Both the position numbers and the translations under genes were made by a program. The notes below the pieces were generated by a model. That model did not search any database and was not told the origin of the DNA. It worked only from the letters and a program-made list of their open reading frames with translations. DNA of 64,000 nucleotides from Archaeoglobus sulfaticallidus PM70-1 (lineage in GTDB: Archaea; Halobacteriota; Archaeoglobi; Archaeoglobales; Archaeoglobaceae), in contig NC_021169.1 in NCBI RefSeq assembly GCF_000385565.1, positions 434,001-498,000 on the forward strand, read 5' to 3'. Position 1 is the stretch's first letter. Each line of letters begins with the position of its first letter. This document shows, piece by piece, positions 17,403 through 26,003 of this stretch.

Positions 17403-17723
17403 ATGGATGGATTCATGCATCAGTTCGGTTATCCTTTCGGATTCTTCTATGGATTTAACATATTCTGGTGGATAATCTTTCTGGCTATAGGCTATCTAGT
17501 ATATCAGGATGCCAATAAGAGGGGAATGAACGGGCCGCTCTGGTTTATTCTCGTCATCCTGCCCATGGTTGGGTTGATATTTCTCCTGATATACATCGTG
17601 ATAAGAGAAACTTCCGGAAAGTCTGAAAGGGATGAGCCTATGTATATCCTGAAAGAGCGGTATGCAAGGGGAGAGATAAGCGAGGAAGAGTTCAAAAGGA
17701 TGAAGGAGGAACTGGAGAAATAG
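17403..17723 (+). CDS. Small membrane protein with C-terminal SHOCT domain
   Basis: This 106-residue protein has two hydrophobic helices (about residues 16-33 and 45-66), linked by a short loop reading VYQDANKRGMNGPLW. This is the arrangement of PLDc_N-like or phospholipase-related small membrane proteins. The last 30 residues (YILKERYARGEISEEEFKRMKEEL) form a clear SHOCT motif, a short helical oligomerisation tail common in archaea and bacteria. The first ATG is used, probably in a leaderless transcript. The function is unknown. Confidence 0.8.
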   Translation: MDGFMHQFGYPFGFFYGFNIFWWIIFLAIGYLVYQDANKRGMNGPLWFILVILPMVGLIFLLIYIVIRETSGKSERDEPMYILKERYARGEISEEEFKRMKEELEK

Positions 17724-17858
17724 GCTCAGCAGGCAAAAGCTCAGCAACAATTTATCATAATTTTACATTTTCATAAAACTCAACAAAACAGAGAAAGAGT
17801 TTTAAATTGCCAAAGTAATAGGTTAAAGATAAATAAACTTGTTGGAAAGGTGAAGTAA

Positions 17859-18134
17859 ATGGAATTTGATGATGAAATCTTTGAGATCATAGATGAAGAC
17901 ATCGAAGATATTGAAGATGTGGATGATGATACGAAACTGGCTGAAATATACAAGCTTGCTGTAAAGCTGATCAAGTTACTCGATAGCATAAAGAGTCAGG
18001 AACTCAGAGAGGGTGCATTTCTGCTCCTGATCAAGGAAATACTCAATGACGATCCGCTTTTAATGGGTTTGACATCCAAAATGATACAGGATCTGGCTTT
18101 TGGAATATCAGAGAATGAGAATTATGTCTCCTGA
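17859..18134 (+). CDS. Acidic hypothetical protein
   Basis: This is a 91-residue protein with an extremely acidic N-terminus (MEFDDEIFEIIDEDIEDIEDVDDD) followed by a helical region rich in leucine. A ribosome binding site (AAAGGTGAAG) lies just upstream of the ATG, which supports translation. No domain is recognised. It precedes the NOG1-like GTPase by 26 bases, but a TATA-like stretch between them suggests the GTPase has its own promoter. Confidence 0.65.
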   Translation: MEFDDEIFEIIDEDIEDIEDVDDDTKLAEIYKLAVKLIKLLDSIKSQELREGAFLLLIKEILNDDPLLMGLTSKMIQDLAFGISENENYVS

Positions 18135-18160
18135 TTTTTATTTAATATTGAATGTTGATT

Positions 18161-19135
18161 ATGTCCGATGAAATGGTTGATGAAGCAATTGATGTTGCTC
18201 ACAGAAAATTCGAGCCGAGAAAGCTCCCAACAGTTCTCACGGCTGAGGAGCTGATAGATAAAGCTTTCAGGAGGGCTTCAAAGGTTGTAGGAAGAAATAA
18301 AAAGGAGAGGGCTATAAACAAGCTCTCAACACTATCAAATGTCTTCAAGGACTACTTTGACAGAATCATCTCAGCCCATCCGAGCTATAACAACCTGCCC
18401 GATTTCTACAGGGAGCTTGTAGACATTCTTGTTGGGATAGGAAACCTCAGAAAGAGTCTTGGAGCGCTATCATGGGCTGATACGACGATACAGAAGGTCA
18501 TAAATAAGGGAATAAGGGAGATAAAGGGTGGAAAGAATCCGGATATCGTTCTGAAATCCACATATGGAAGGATAGCCTCAATTGTTGAGCAGATAGGAGA
18601 TAGCTTGGAGTTTCTGAACTCAGCAAAGCAGAAGATGAGGGAGATTCCAACGCTGAGTGATGAGCCCACTGTGGTTGTGGCGGGCTACCCTAATGTTGGG
18701 AAGTCGAGCCTTGTTTCAGCGATATCCACCGTACAGCCTGAGGTGGCGAGCTATCCATTCACAACAAAGAAGATTTTTGTCGGGAAAGGCAAAATAGACG
18801 GAGTTACATTTCAGATAATTGATACTCCAGGTCTGCTCGACAGGCCGATACAGAAAAGGAACAAGATAGAGAGGAAGGCGATTCTGAGCCTGAAGTACCT
18901 TGCGAACTGCATTGTTTTCGTCATAGATCCAACAGAAACATGCGGGTTTGAGGTAGAGAAGCAGCAATCTCTTCTGGAAGAGATAAAGAGGGAGTTCAGG
19001 GTTCCGATCATAGCTGTTTACAGCAAGGCAGACCTGCATGACTTCAGGGATAAGCCAGCTTACTCAGCCTATACAAAAGAGGGAATAGAAGAGGTATTGA
19101 AAATTATCAGGAGTACACTAACTGGGCTGAACTAA
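18161..19135 (+). CDS. NOG1-like Obg/HflX-type GTPase
   Basis: This encodes 324 residues from the ATG at 18161; an ATG at 18152 would add three residues. TTTTTATTTA lies about 25 bases upstream, suggesting a leaderless message. An N-terminal helical domain of about 160 residues (KLPTVLTAEELIDKAFRRASK, GALSWADTTIQKV) precedes the G domain. G1 is GYPNVGKSS, G2 lies in ASYPFTTKKIFVG, G3 is DTPGLLDRP and G4 is SKAD. This order matches archaeal and eukaryotic NOG1, a GTPase of large ribosomal subunit assembly. The archaeal form lacks the long eukaryotic C-terminal extension. Confidence 0.9.
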   Translation: MSDEMVDEAIDVAHRKFEPRKLPTVLTAEELIDKAFRRASKVVGRNKKERAINKLSTLSNVFKDYFDRIISAHPSYNNLPDFYRELVDILVGIGNLRKSLGALSWADTTIQKVINKGIREIKGGKNPDIVLKSTYGRIASIVEQIGDSLEFLNSAKQKMREIPTLSDEPTVVVAGYPNVGKSSLVSAISTVQPEVASYPFTTKKIFVGKGKIDGVTFQIIDTPGLLDRPIQKRNKIERKAILSLKYLANCIVFVIDPTETCGFEVEKQQSLLEEIKREFRVPIIAVYSKADLHDFRDKPAYSAYTKEGIEEVLKIIRSTLTGLN

Positions 19136-19154
19136 TCAGGCTCATGTAAGCAAG

Positions 19155-20501
19155 CTAAGACAGAAGCTCCCTGATGGATTGAACAACGATCTCAACCCTC
19201 TTCTTTGCAGTACCGAGGTAGTTCTCAGCTTTCAGAAGCTCTTTTAGCTCATCTGAAGATATGTACTTCTTTACTTCTTCGTTGTCCTTCAGAGCCTCGA
19301 AAAGACTCAGCTTTCTCTCGTAAGCCTTCATCGCCGATTCTCTCAAAATCTCGTGAGCACTCTGCCTCCCAACACCTCTTTTAGTCAGTTCAATCATAAC
19401 AGCCTCGCTAAGGTTTAACTGCTTCTGCTGTTCGAGATTTCTCTTTATGGCTTCCATGTCAAGGCTTAAGCTTTCGACAACCTTTATCATCTTCGTGAGG
19501 ATGTGATCTACGAGAACCGAGGATTCTACCAGAGTAATTCTCTCTGCAGAAGAGTTTGTGAGGTCCCTTTCCTCCCAGAGTATTGAGCTCTGATGCTGCG
19601 GTTCTACGAAACCCCTCACGACCCTTGCAAGCCCGCATATGTTCTCGCTGTCGATGGGGTTTCTCTTGTGTGGCATCGTGGAGCTTCCAACCTGCTTCTT
19701 TCCGAATCTCTCCATAACCTCTCCAACCTCGGCCCTCTGCAGTATCCTGAAGTTCGTTGCGATCTTTTCGAGGGTTGTTGAGAGGTTGGCAAGAAACTCC
19801 AGATACTCGCAGTAGATGTCTCTCGGAATTATCTGGGAAGATATTACTGCCGGTTTGAGGTTTAAAAGCTCCATAACTCTCTTCTCAATCTCCATACCTT
19901 TTTCGCCAAAACTTGCCTGGGTTCCAACAGCTCCACTCATCTGTCCCACGATAAGCCTCTCCCTAATTTCTTTAAGTCTCTGATAGTGCCTCGCAACCTC
20001 TGATGCCCATAAGGCAAACCTGAAGCCGTATGTGGTTGGCAGGGCTGGCTGGCCATGTGTCCTTCCAAGGCAGACAACACCCTTGTACTCCTCAGCCTTA
20101 TGGATGAGGAGTTTCAAAAGCCTCCTGATCTTGCACTCGAGAACCTTCAGCGCATCCCTCAGTTGCGTGGCTGTTGCTGTGTCGATTATGTCATTTGAAG
20201 TCGCACCGAAGTGAACCCATCTCGCCGTATCTTCATCGAGCTTAGATGTTATGGCTTTAACAAGGGCCATTATATCATGCTTGATCTCGTCTTCTATCCT
20301 CCTAACCTCATCGGGAGTTACCATGAGCATCCTCTTCTTAACATCCTTGGAGTTCATGCTGAAGTATCCGAACTCAGAAAGGGCTTTTAAAAGGCAGAAC
20401 TCAACTCTGACCATTCTTTTAATCTTACTATCTTCACTCCAGATTCGTTTCATCTCAGGTGTGCCGTATCTGTAGTCGATTGGGTGGACAATCAAGCTCA
20501 T
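19155..20501 (-). CDS. purB: Adenylosuccinate lyase
   Basis: This is a 448-residue member of the fumarase/aspartase superfamily. The signature is SSTMPHKRNPIDSENICGLAR. The catalytic regions GRTHGQPALPTTYG (His general acid) and HFGATSNDIIDTATA are intact. The enzyme removes fumarate from SAICAR and adenylosuccinate in purine synthesis. The first methionine (MSLIVHPIDYRYGTPEMKRIW) matches the usual purB N-terminus. It is convergent with the GTPase gene and divergent from a small unknown gene. Confidence 0.95.
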   Translation of the reverse strand: MSLIVHPIDYRYGTPEMKRIWSEDSKIKRMVRVEFCLLKALSEFGYFSMNSKDVKKRMLMVTPDEVRRIEDEIKHDIMALVKAITSKLDEDTARWVHFGATSNDIIDTATATQLRDALKVLECKIRRLLKLLIHKAEEYKGVVCLGRTHGQPALPTTYGFRFALWASEVARHYQRLKEIRERLIVGQMSGAVGTQASFGEKGMEIEKRVMELLNLKPAVISSQIIPRDIYCEYLEFLANLSTTLEKIATNFRILQRAEVGEVMERFGKKQVGSSTMPHKRNPIDSENICGLARVVRGFVEPQHQSSILWEERDLTNSSAERITLVESSVLVDHILTKMIKVVESLSLDMEAIKRNLEQQKQLNLSEAVMIELTKRGVGRQSAHEILRESAMKAYERKLSLFEALKDNEEVKKYISSDELKELLKAENYLGTAKKRVEIVVQSIRELLS

Positions 20502-20590
20502 GCCATAGCATTGGTAAGGGAGGTTAAAAAGGTTTGTTCAGAATTTGCTTTTAGGGTACAATCTAAATAATCCTGTGTTGATGGTAGTCT

Positions 20591-21013
20591 ATGCAAGACG
20601 AGATTGCCAAGGCTGTGCTGGAGTTTGCCGGGAGAGTTGAGAATAAGGAGGTGGTGGTTTGCGATGACTTCGCAGCTTTGCTGTCAAAGATCTTCAGGAG
20701 GGTTTATGTCATAGCTAGCAGGGAAATGGCCAAGAAGCTGAAAACTGAGCTTGGTGGGCTTGGCATAAGAAATGTTGGAATAGTTGTTGGAAACAACCCA
20801 GTTTTCGATTTCAGGGTAAACCTCGTGCTGCTTTCGGGTTTGTGTAAAATGGACATGGAATGGGCTAAAGATGCAGATTACATGATTGTTGTGGAGAAGA
20901 AAACGGAGAAGAGTACTGGAATATCTGGATTACCGGTTACAGAGGATTTTGAGATTCTTGAAGTATATACTACCAAAAATTGCAGCATAATCTTCGCAAA
21001 AAAGCTTGGCTAA
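20591..21013 (+). CDS. Hypothetical protein, alpha/beta
   Basis: This 140-residue protein is predicted to be alternating alpha/beta, with strands such as EVVVCDDFAALL, RVYVIASREMAKKL, NVGIVVGNNP and DYMIVVEKK. The pattern resembles a Rossmann-like nucleotide- or SAM-binding fold, without a recognisable signature. The first ATG is used. The last four bases overlap the convergent MoaD-like gene. It is divergent from purB. I cannot assign a family. Confidence 0.6.
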   Translation: MQDEIAKAVLEFAGRVENKEVVVCDDFAALLSKIFRRVYVIASREMAKKLKTELGGLGIRNVGIVVGNNPVFDFRVNLVLLSGLCKMDMEWAKDADYMIVVEKKTEKSTGISGLPVTEDFEILEVYTTKNCSIIFAKKLG

Positions 21014-21291
21014 CCTCCAGCAACCGGAGGGAACACGGCTATGAGGTCTCCATCCTTTAGCTGAGGAATTCCCTTTATATCCTTCAGATTTCGTCCATTT
21101 ACCGTTATCAGCCTGTCATCTCTGAATATTCTCTCTTCGAAGTTGCTGTAAACATCATTCAGAAACTCTTCACCGAGAATTCTGCTCGCAGAAACGAAGA
21201 AATCGTGTAAGTCTCCCTCGAACTCGACATCCAGTTTCTTTACTCTATACTTCTCTCTGAGTGTGGCGAAAAGCTCAAGGGTGCATCGCAT
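21010..21291 (-). CDS. Ubiquitin-like MoaD/ThiS/SAMP family protein
   Basis: This 93-residue beta-grasp protein ends in the diagnostic Gly-Gly (DLIAVFPPVAGG). Such proteins are adenylated at the C-terminal glycine by an E1-like enzyme. They then carry sulphur for molybdopterin or thiolated tRNA, or, in archaea, are conjugated to lysines as SAMPs. The N-terminus CTLELFATLREKYRVKKLDV is typical of MoaD. No E1-like or MoaE gene lies next to it, so the pathway cannot be decided from context. Confidence 0.88.
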   Translation of the reverse strand: MRCTLELFATLREKYRVKKLDVEFEGDLHDFFVSASRILGEEFLNDVYSNFEERIFRDDRLITVNGRNLKDIKGIPQLKDGDLIAVFPPVAGG

Positions 21292-21432
21292 AATTTGATC
21301 TCCTACTGATTGTATTTTAACTTTGTTTTCTATGACAATCGAAAATAAATATGCTCAGCAAAAAAGCAATCAGAGAGTACAAAAAGGTCAGAACCAAAAC
21401 AGTCTTAAGAACGCAGAAGCAAATTGGCTTTA

Positions 21433-22866
21433 ATGGACGATGTGCTGTTTGAGGAAGTTGTTGTTAAGGAATCATCCTCGCCGAAGTATCTGCTCAATGG
21501 GGAAGAGGTTGACATCTGGGACTCAGACCTTAGAGAGTATCACTCGAAATCTGTTGCTGAATACATTGCTGAGAAGCTGCTTGAGCTTGAAAAAAATGGA
21601 ATAGATCCGTTTCCGGAGATTGTCGGTAAGGATATGGAGAAAGAGATGGTAAAAAACGCTCTGCTAAGCGGATCAAACATACTCTTTAAAGGAATGAAGG
21701 GGTTCGGCAAAACAACTTTCTCGAAATCCATATCGAAGCTTCTCCCTGAAAGGATTCTTGCGATCAAGGGGTGCAAGATCCACGACGATCCGGCAAGACC
21801 AGTCTGCTTCTCATGCAAGAAAAAGGTTCTGGAGGATAACGAGGTTGAGCTAACCTGGGTTGGCAGAAAGTGGGTCAGAATTCTTGGCGATCCAATGATG
21901 ACAACGAGACAGCTAATTGGCGGGATAAGTATTCAGAAGCTTAGGGAAGGCTACGACATAGACTCTCCCGAGGTATTCTCTCCCGGGAGAATTCTAAAGG
22001 CTAACAGGGGTATTGCCTATGTGGATGAGCTTGGTGCGATCCCATCAGCGATGCAAACCCTGCTCCACGAACTCCTCGAGGAAAGGCAGGTTACAACACC
22101 AGAGGGGGATATAATCCCGATGAGGATCGATACGCTCTTCATAGCCTCCACAAATCCTGCCAACTACCGTGGAACTGCAGACATAAAAGAGCCTCTGCTT
22201 GATAGAATGGAGGAGATATTCATTGGAGAGCCTGAGACCATTGAGGAGGAGATAGAGATCGGGCTCAGGAATATGCGGTTGAAAGGGAGAGCAAGGATAC
22301 CGGAGTGGCATTTGAGGTGTGTTGCGAGGATCGTGAGGATAGCGAGGAAGAAGGAGGGCAAGTTTTCGAGAATTGAAGTTGAGCCTTCTTGCAGAGCGAC
22401 GATAAAGATCTTCGATCATCTCGTTTCCTCTGCGATCAGGAATGGCAGGGATGTCACAATGCTCGAGGATTATGGTGTTAATTATGCCAACATAAAACTC
22501 GGCCTCAGGAGCAGGATCGAGCTTGATTACGATAGCGGGAATGAGAAAGACAACATCATAGAGGCTTTAGTTGAGGAGGCCCTTAACAAAACCGCCATCG
22601 AGGTGTATTCAAAGATCCCGAAGGAGAACTTCAACGATTTTGTGAAAGAACTCTCTGAGATAGGAACACTGGATGTGAGTGAGGTTGATGGAGAGTACCT
22701 GAAAGTTTATCCGAATCTGATGGATGTGGTTAGGAGGATAGCAAAGGACGATGCGGAGCTTGTTTCCACCACGGAAATAATTCTGGAGTCTCTGAGGAGA
22801 TGTACAGGCATTCTTTCCAAGGTAGCGTGTGGAAAATACGAATACACTGGTGAAATGCGTAGATAA
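21433..22866 (+). CDS. MoxR/ChlI-type AAA+ ATPase, partner of the adjacent VWA protein
   Basis: This encodes 477 residues from the ATG at 21433; the TTG at 21424 would add only three residues. Walker A is KGMKGFGKTTFSKS, Walker B lies in GIAYVDELGA, and sensor 1 is IASTNP. The arrangement matches magnesium-chelatase subunit I and MoxR-like ATPases. A distinctive insert after Walker A holds cysteines (GCKIHDDPARPVCFSCKKK) that could bind zinc. The next gene, 69 bases downstream, encodes a von Willebrand A domain protein, recreating the ChlI-ChlD/MoxR-VWA pairing used for metal insertion or protein-complex remodelling. No third chelatase subunit is seen here. Confidence 0.85.
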   Translation: MDDVLFEEVVVKESSSPKYLLNGEEVDIWDSDLREYHSKSVAEYIAEKLLELEKNGIDPFPEIVGKDMEKEMVKNALLSGSNILFKGMKGFGKTTFSKSISKLLPERILAIKGCKIHDDPARPVCFSCKKKVLEDNEVELTWVGRKWVRILGDPMMTTRQLIGGISIQKLREGYDIDSPEVFSPGRILKANRGIAYVDELGAIPSAMQTLLHELLEERQVTTPEGDIIPMRIDTLFIASTNPANYRGTADIKEPLLDRMEEIFIGEPETIEEEIEIGLRNMRLKGRARIPEWHLRCVARIVRIARKKEGKFSRIEVEPSCRATIKIFDHLVSSAIRNGRDVTMLEDYGVNYANIKLGLRSRIELDYDSGNEKDNIIEALVEEALNKTAIEVYSKIPKENFNDFVKELSEIGTLDVSEVDGEYLKVYPNLMDVVRRIAKDDAELVSTTEIILESLRRCTGILSKVACGKYEYTGEMRR

Positions 22867-22935
22867 TCCTAATTTTTTAAATGCCCGCATGGAAAACAAT
22901 AAATCGGTTGATGAGAATGCTTTTGTGGGGCTGGT

Positions 22936-24144
22936 ATGAACACTCAGAATCAGACTAAACCTGAATGCAGGCTATGCAAAAAGGAAGAGGGCAGAATATC
23001 TGAAACCCTTGCTAAGGAGCTTGTGTACTCTCTGTTCAACCCTTATTCTAGAAAAAAAGGAGAGGTGGATGTCAGGGATTACATCAGGGAGCACATGAAG
23101 GAAAATCTGTCAGACAGCATCGATGAGTTCAATGAAATAAACACATTCGGTTTTCTGAATACTAACTGGATCGAAAAGATGGACAGGATGGATGAATACA
23201 GGAAGGCGAGAGAAAAAGCATGGGAACAGATCAAAAGAGACATAAATGAGGGAAGGATTGATGAAAGTGAGTTGAGCCCAACGGAATTGCTAGACCACCT
23301 CAAGGAGGAGATAATAGAGGATCTGGTAAAAGAGGGCTACATAGATGGTTACGAGAGGAGAAGGTACTTCAAAAGAGTCATCTATAACGCCAGAGCGGAA
23401 AAGCTGATTGCTGAAAAAATTCTGGAGCTCGTGCTCTCAGAAATCAAACCGAAAATGGTTGGAGATGCGGAGCTGCCCAGGGAAGGGATCTCAATATTCT
23501 CCGGAAACTCCATTGTGGAGTACGATCCCTTCATTCATCTCTTCGACAACATCGACATCCATGAGACCTTTGTGAGGAATAAGGGTTTCAGGTTTAAGGA
23601 TATTGTTGCTAGGGCGCCAAAACACAGAGAGAAGATAGTCTATGTAATGCTTATAGATGTCAGCGACTCCATGCGTGGTAAGAAGTTCGTTGGAGCAATC
23701 GAATCTGCAATTGGTCTGAGAAAGGTTATTGAGAGAAGGGCGGAGAAGGAGTTGAGGGTTGTTTCCTTCAACCACGATGTTAGGGAGGTTAACAGAGGAG
23801 AGATTCTAAGCTTATACCCTCATGGCAGAACGGACATCGGACTGGCTCTGAGAAAAGCCAGGGAGATAGTGGAGAGGAGTAACTCGAGCGGCGTCATTTT
23901 CCTGATCACGGATGGTGAGCCAACATCGAGCTACAACCCACACATCTCACCTTCGATGTGTGCTGTGAGGGAGGCTAAAAAGCTCAGAAATCTGCCCGTG
24001 AATCTATCAATACTCATGCTCGGAAATGATGAGAACTTCAGGAGGGTTTGCGAGAGAATGGCTGAAGCTTGCAGGAGATCCAAAATACTTTACTTCTCAG
24101 ACCCGCTGGATCTAAAAAATTATTTTATGAGGAATTATTCTTGA
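22936..24144 (+). CDS. von Willebrand factor A domain protein, partner of the AAA+ ATPase
   Basis: This 402-residue cytoplasmic protein begins with a cysteine-containing stretch (CRLCKKEEG). About 200 residues of charged helical sequence follow, then a C-terminal VWA domain. The metal-ion-dependent adhesion site is complete: DVSDSMRG (DxSxS), a threonine in PHGRTDIGLALRKA, and an aspartate in FLITDGEPTSS. The coupling of a MIDAS-bearing VWA protein with a MoxR/ChlI-type ATPase is a recurring archaeal and bacterial module. By analogy with BchI/BchD, the ATPase remodels a target selected by the VWA partner. The target here is unknown. Confidence 0.85.
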   Translation: MNTQNQTKPECRLCKKEEGRISETLAKELVYSLFNPYSRKKGEVDVRDYIREHMKENLSDSIDEFNEINTFGFLNTNWIEKMDRMDEYRKAREKAWEQIKRDINEGRIDESELSPTELLDHLKEEIIEDLVKEGYIDGYERRRYFKRVIYNARAEKLIAEKILELVLSEIKPKMVGDAELPREGISIFSGNSIVEYDPFIHLFDNIDIHETFVRNKGFRFKDIVARAPKHREKIVYVMLIDVSDSMRGKKFVGAIESAIGLRKVIERRAEKELRVVSFNHDVREVNRGEILSLYPHGRTDIGLALRKAREIVERSNSSGVIFLITDGEPTSSYNPHISPSMCAVREAKKLRNLPVNLSILMLGNDENFRRVCERMAEACRRSKILYFSDPLDLKNYFMRNYS

Positions 24145-24156
24145 ATTATTCTCAAT

Positions 24157-25374
24157 TTACAGCCTGACGAATGGCAGGTACGCGAATACCTTGGCATCTT
24201 CCACGAGATTATCTATTCTGCAGTACTCGTTTGGCTGATGGGCTGTATTATCAACCGTGCTCCACACGGCAGTCTGAAATCCTGCCTTTCTGAAGAAAGC
24301 TCCGCAGGTGTTGCCTCCCATTCCATACACTCCTGGTCTTATCCCTCTTACAGATTCTATTGCCCTGCTCAACACTCTCACGACCTCTGAGTTCTCGTCA
24401 GTTGGTGGAGAGAACTCCCTCTGCACAACCTCAACCTCGATTCTGCATCCCTTTTCTTTCTCGAAACCTTCTTTCATCCTGTTTACGAATTCTATCACTT
24501 CATCAACATTGTATTCTGGCAAAATTCTGCAGTCCATGTAGCTTACATCCAGTCCGGGAATAGTGTTCACATTGTCCACATTGGCTTCCCTCTTTGTGGG
24601 CTCGAATGTTGACACGGGAGGCTGGAAAATCGGGTTCGTTTTGCTATATTTATCTCTCAAAGCCCTGTCAATGCCTAAAAGAAACTCCATAGCCATTCTG
24701 TTCGCGTTTAAACCTTTTTCCGGCATGCTTGCATGAGTCTGTTTGCCGAAAACCGAGAACTTAAACCACACTACGCTCTTTTCAGCGATCTCAATCATAT
24801 CTCCCTTCGGAGTTCCACCATCTGGAACGACGATTAGATCATCCTTCTCAAAAACTCCTCTTTTTATCAGCTCTTGAATGCCATACTTACTCCCTGTCTC
24901 CTCATCTGCCACAAAAGCGAGACCGAGCGTGTAGTATGGGGTCAAACCAAGCTCCAGAATAGCTTTCCCGGCAATTAAAGATGCTACGAGGGACTGTCCG
25001 TTATCCTCGCTCCCCCTTCCATATATCTTCCCATCCTCGACAACGGCCCTGAACGGTGGTGTGTTCCAGAGCCTTTCATCTCCTTCGGGAACAACATCCA
25101 TATGGCTAACGATCCAGATTGTTCTTTTCTGCTCCCCTCTGATCCTGGCGAGAATGTTGGGTCTGACACCGCCATAGGCTCTGTCGTCTTTTACATCGAG
25201 TCTCTCAACATCGAAACCATCCAGATGGCTTTCGATCTTTTCAGCCTTCTTTAATTCTCCCTCTCCTCCAGAATCTGGGCTTATTGCTTTGATCTCAATT
25301 ATTTTGGATAGGATCTCGATTGCTGAATCCCTCAGACCATCAACTTTTTCCTTCAAATCCGGCAGCATAACCAT
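24157..25374 (-). CDS. M20 family metallopeptidase (ArgE/DapE-related)
   Basis: This encodes 405 residues from the ATG at 25374, four bases after the stop of the upstream regulator, so reinitiation is likely. The M20 metal and catalytic residues are in place: VSHMDVVPEGD, GRGSEDNGQS, the general-base region ADEETGSKYG and a C-terminal metal ligand near DNTAHQPNE. A dimerisation domain sits between them. Family members hydrolyse N-acyl amino acids, succinyl-diaminopimelate or dipeptides; the exact substrate is unclear. Many archaeal homologues are annotated as diaminopimelate aminotransferase or Xaa-His dipeptidase without proof. Confidence 0.88.
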   Translation of the reverse strand: MVMLPDLKEKVDGLRDSAIEILSKIIEIKAISPDSGGEGELKKAEKIESHLDGFDVERLDVKDDRAYGGVRPNILARIRGEQKRTIWIVSHMDVVPEGDERLWNTPPFRAVVEDGKIYGRGSEDNGQSLVASLIAGKAILELGLTPYYTLGLAFVADEETGSKYGIQELIKRGVFEKDDLIVVPDGGTPKGDMIEIAEKSVVWFKFSVFGKQTHASMPEKGLNANRMAMEFLLGIDRALRDKYSKTNPIFQPPVSTFEPTKREANVDNVNTIPGLDVSYMDCRILPEYNVDEVIEFVNRMKEGFEKEKGCRIEVEVVQREFSPPTDENSEVVRVLSRAIESVRGIRPGVYGMGGNTCGAFFRKAGFQTAVWSTVDNTAHQPNEYCRIDNLVEDAKVFAYLPFVRL

Positions 25375-25378
25375 CAAC

Positions 25379-25840
25379 TCAATTTATGATCTCTTTAATT
25401 TTCATTTCAAAATCCCTTATCTTTTCAAGTGCCTCCTTATCGCTTGTCTGCCTCTTTAATATTTCAAGCTCGGTTCTTACAGGAGCCAGAATCCTGAACG
25501 GATCATCACCATTAGCCTGATTTAAAACCTCCTCAAGAACACTGAGTTTCTTCCTTGCAACGAAGTCCTTGTTCAGCTCAGCTCTTAACCGCTTGAACAG
25601 TTCAGCTATCTTCCTCCCATCTCTGGTGAACTTTACCACTCTGACTCTCCCTTTGAATTCGCTCTCTATGAGGGCGTTCTCCTCAAATTCGCTCAGAACC
25701 TTCGATATGTAGCTGTAAGGTGAACCAACTTCCTTGGATATCCCAAGCGGGTAAGCCTCTTCTCCCTTTTCTTCAGCTTCAAGAATCTTCAGCATGATCT
25801 CCACAGTCTTCTCATGCAGAAACATCTTTTCGAGTGACAA
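25379..25840 (-). CDS. Winged-helix transcriptional regulator (MarR/ArsR-like)
   Basis: This encodes 153 residues from a TTG start at 25840, supported by a near-perfect ribosome binding site (GGAGGT, six bases upstream). The N-terminal 90 residues form a winged helix: IMLKILEAEEKG, GISKEVGSPYSYISKVLSEFEENALIESEFKGRVRVVKFT. A C-terminal helical part probably dimerises. The M20 peptidase gene follows almost without a gap, so the pair forms an operon. A perfect inverted repeat 50 bases upstream is a candidate autoregulatory site. Confidence 0.8.
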   Translation of the reverse strand: MSLEKMFLHEKTVEIMLKILEAEEKGEEAYPLGISKEVGSPYSYISKVLSEFEENALIESEFKGRVRVVKFTRDGRKIAELFKRLRAELNKDFVARKKLSVLEEVLNQANGDDPFRILAPVRTELEILKRQTSDKEALEKIRDFEMKIKEIIN

Positions 25841-25888
25841 GTTGATACCTCCCTGATCATTTTATTCCTCGCATTTCTTTAATTTTTT

Positions 25889-25905
25889 CCTTGGATCAAC
25901 CAAGG
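25889..25905. promoter_or_regulatory. Palindromic operator candidate
   Basis: CCTTGG-ATCAA-CCAAGG is a perfect inverted repeat in the divergent region between the winged-helix regulator and the polyprenyl synthase gene. Its size and two-fold symmetry suit binding of a dimeric winged-helix protein. Confidence 0.45.
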
Positions 25906-26003
25906 TCAATTAGTGCAACACTATCAGCAAAACTTATAAAAGCTAAACGCTTTGAAATCTTCAGGAAATAATAGTTAGTTTAAATTATTTAATCGGGTGT
26001 GTT

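Noticed and set aside
21351-21449. 33-codon basic frame (MLSKKAIREYKKVRTKTV and so on) overlapping the start of the MoxR/ChlI-type gene
   Set aside because: It has no ribosome binding site and overlaps a well-supported gene in another frame; it could be a leader but nothing beyond its openness supports it.
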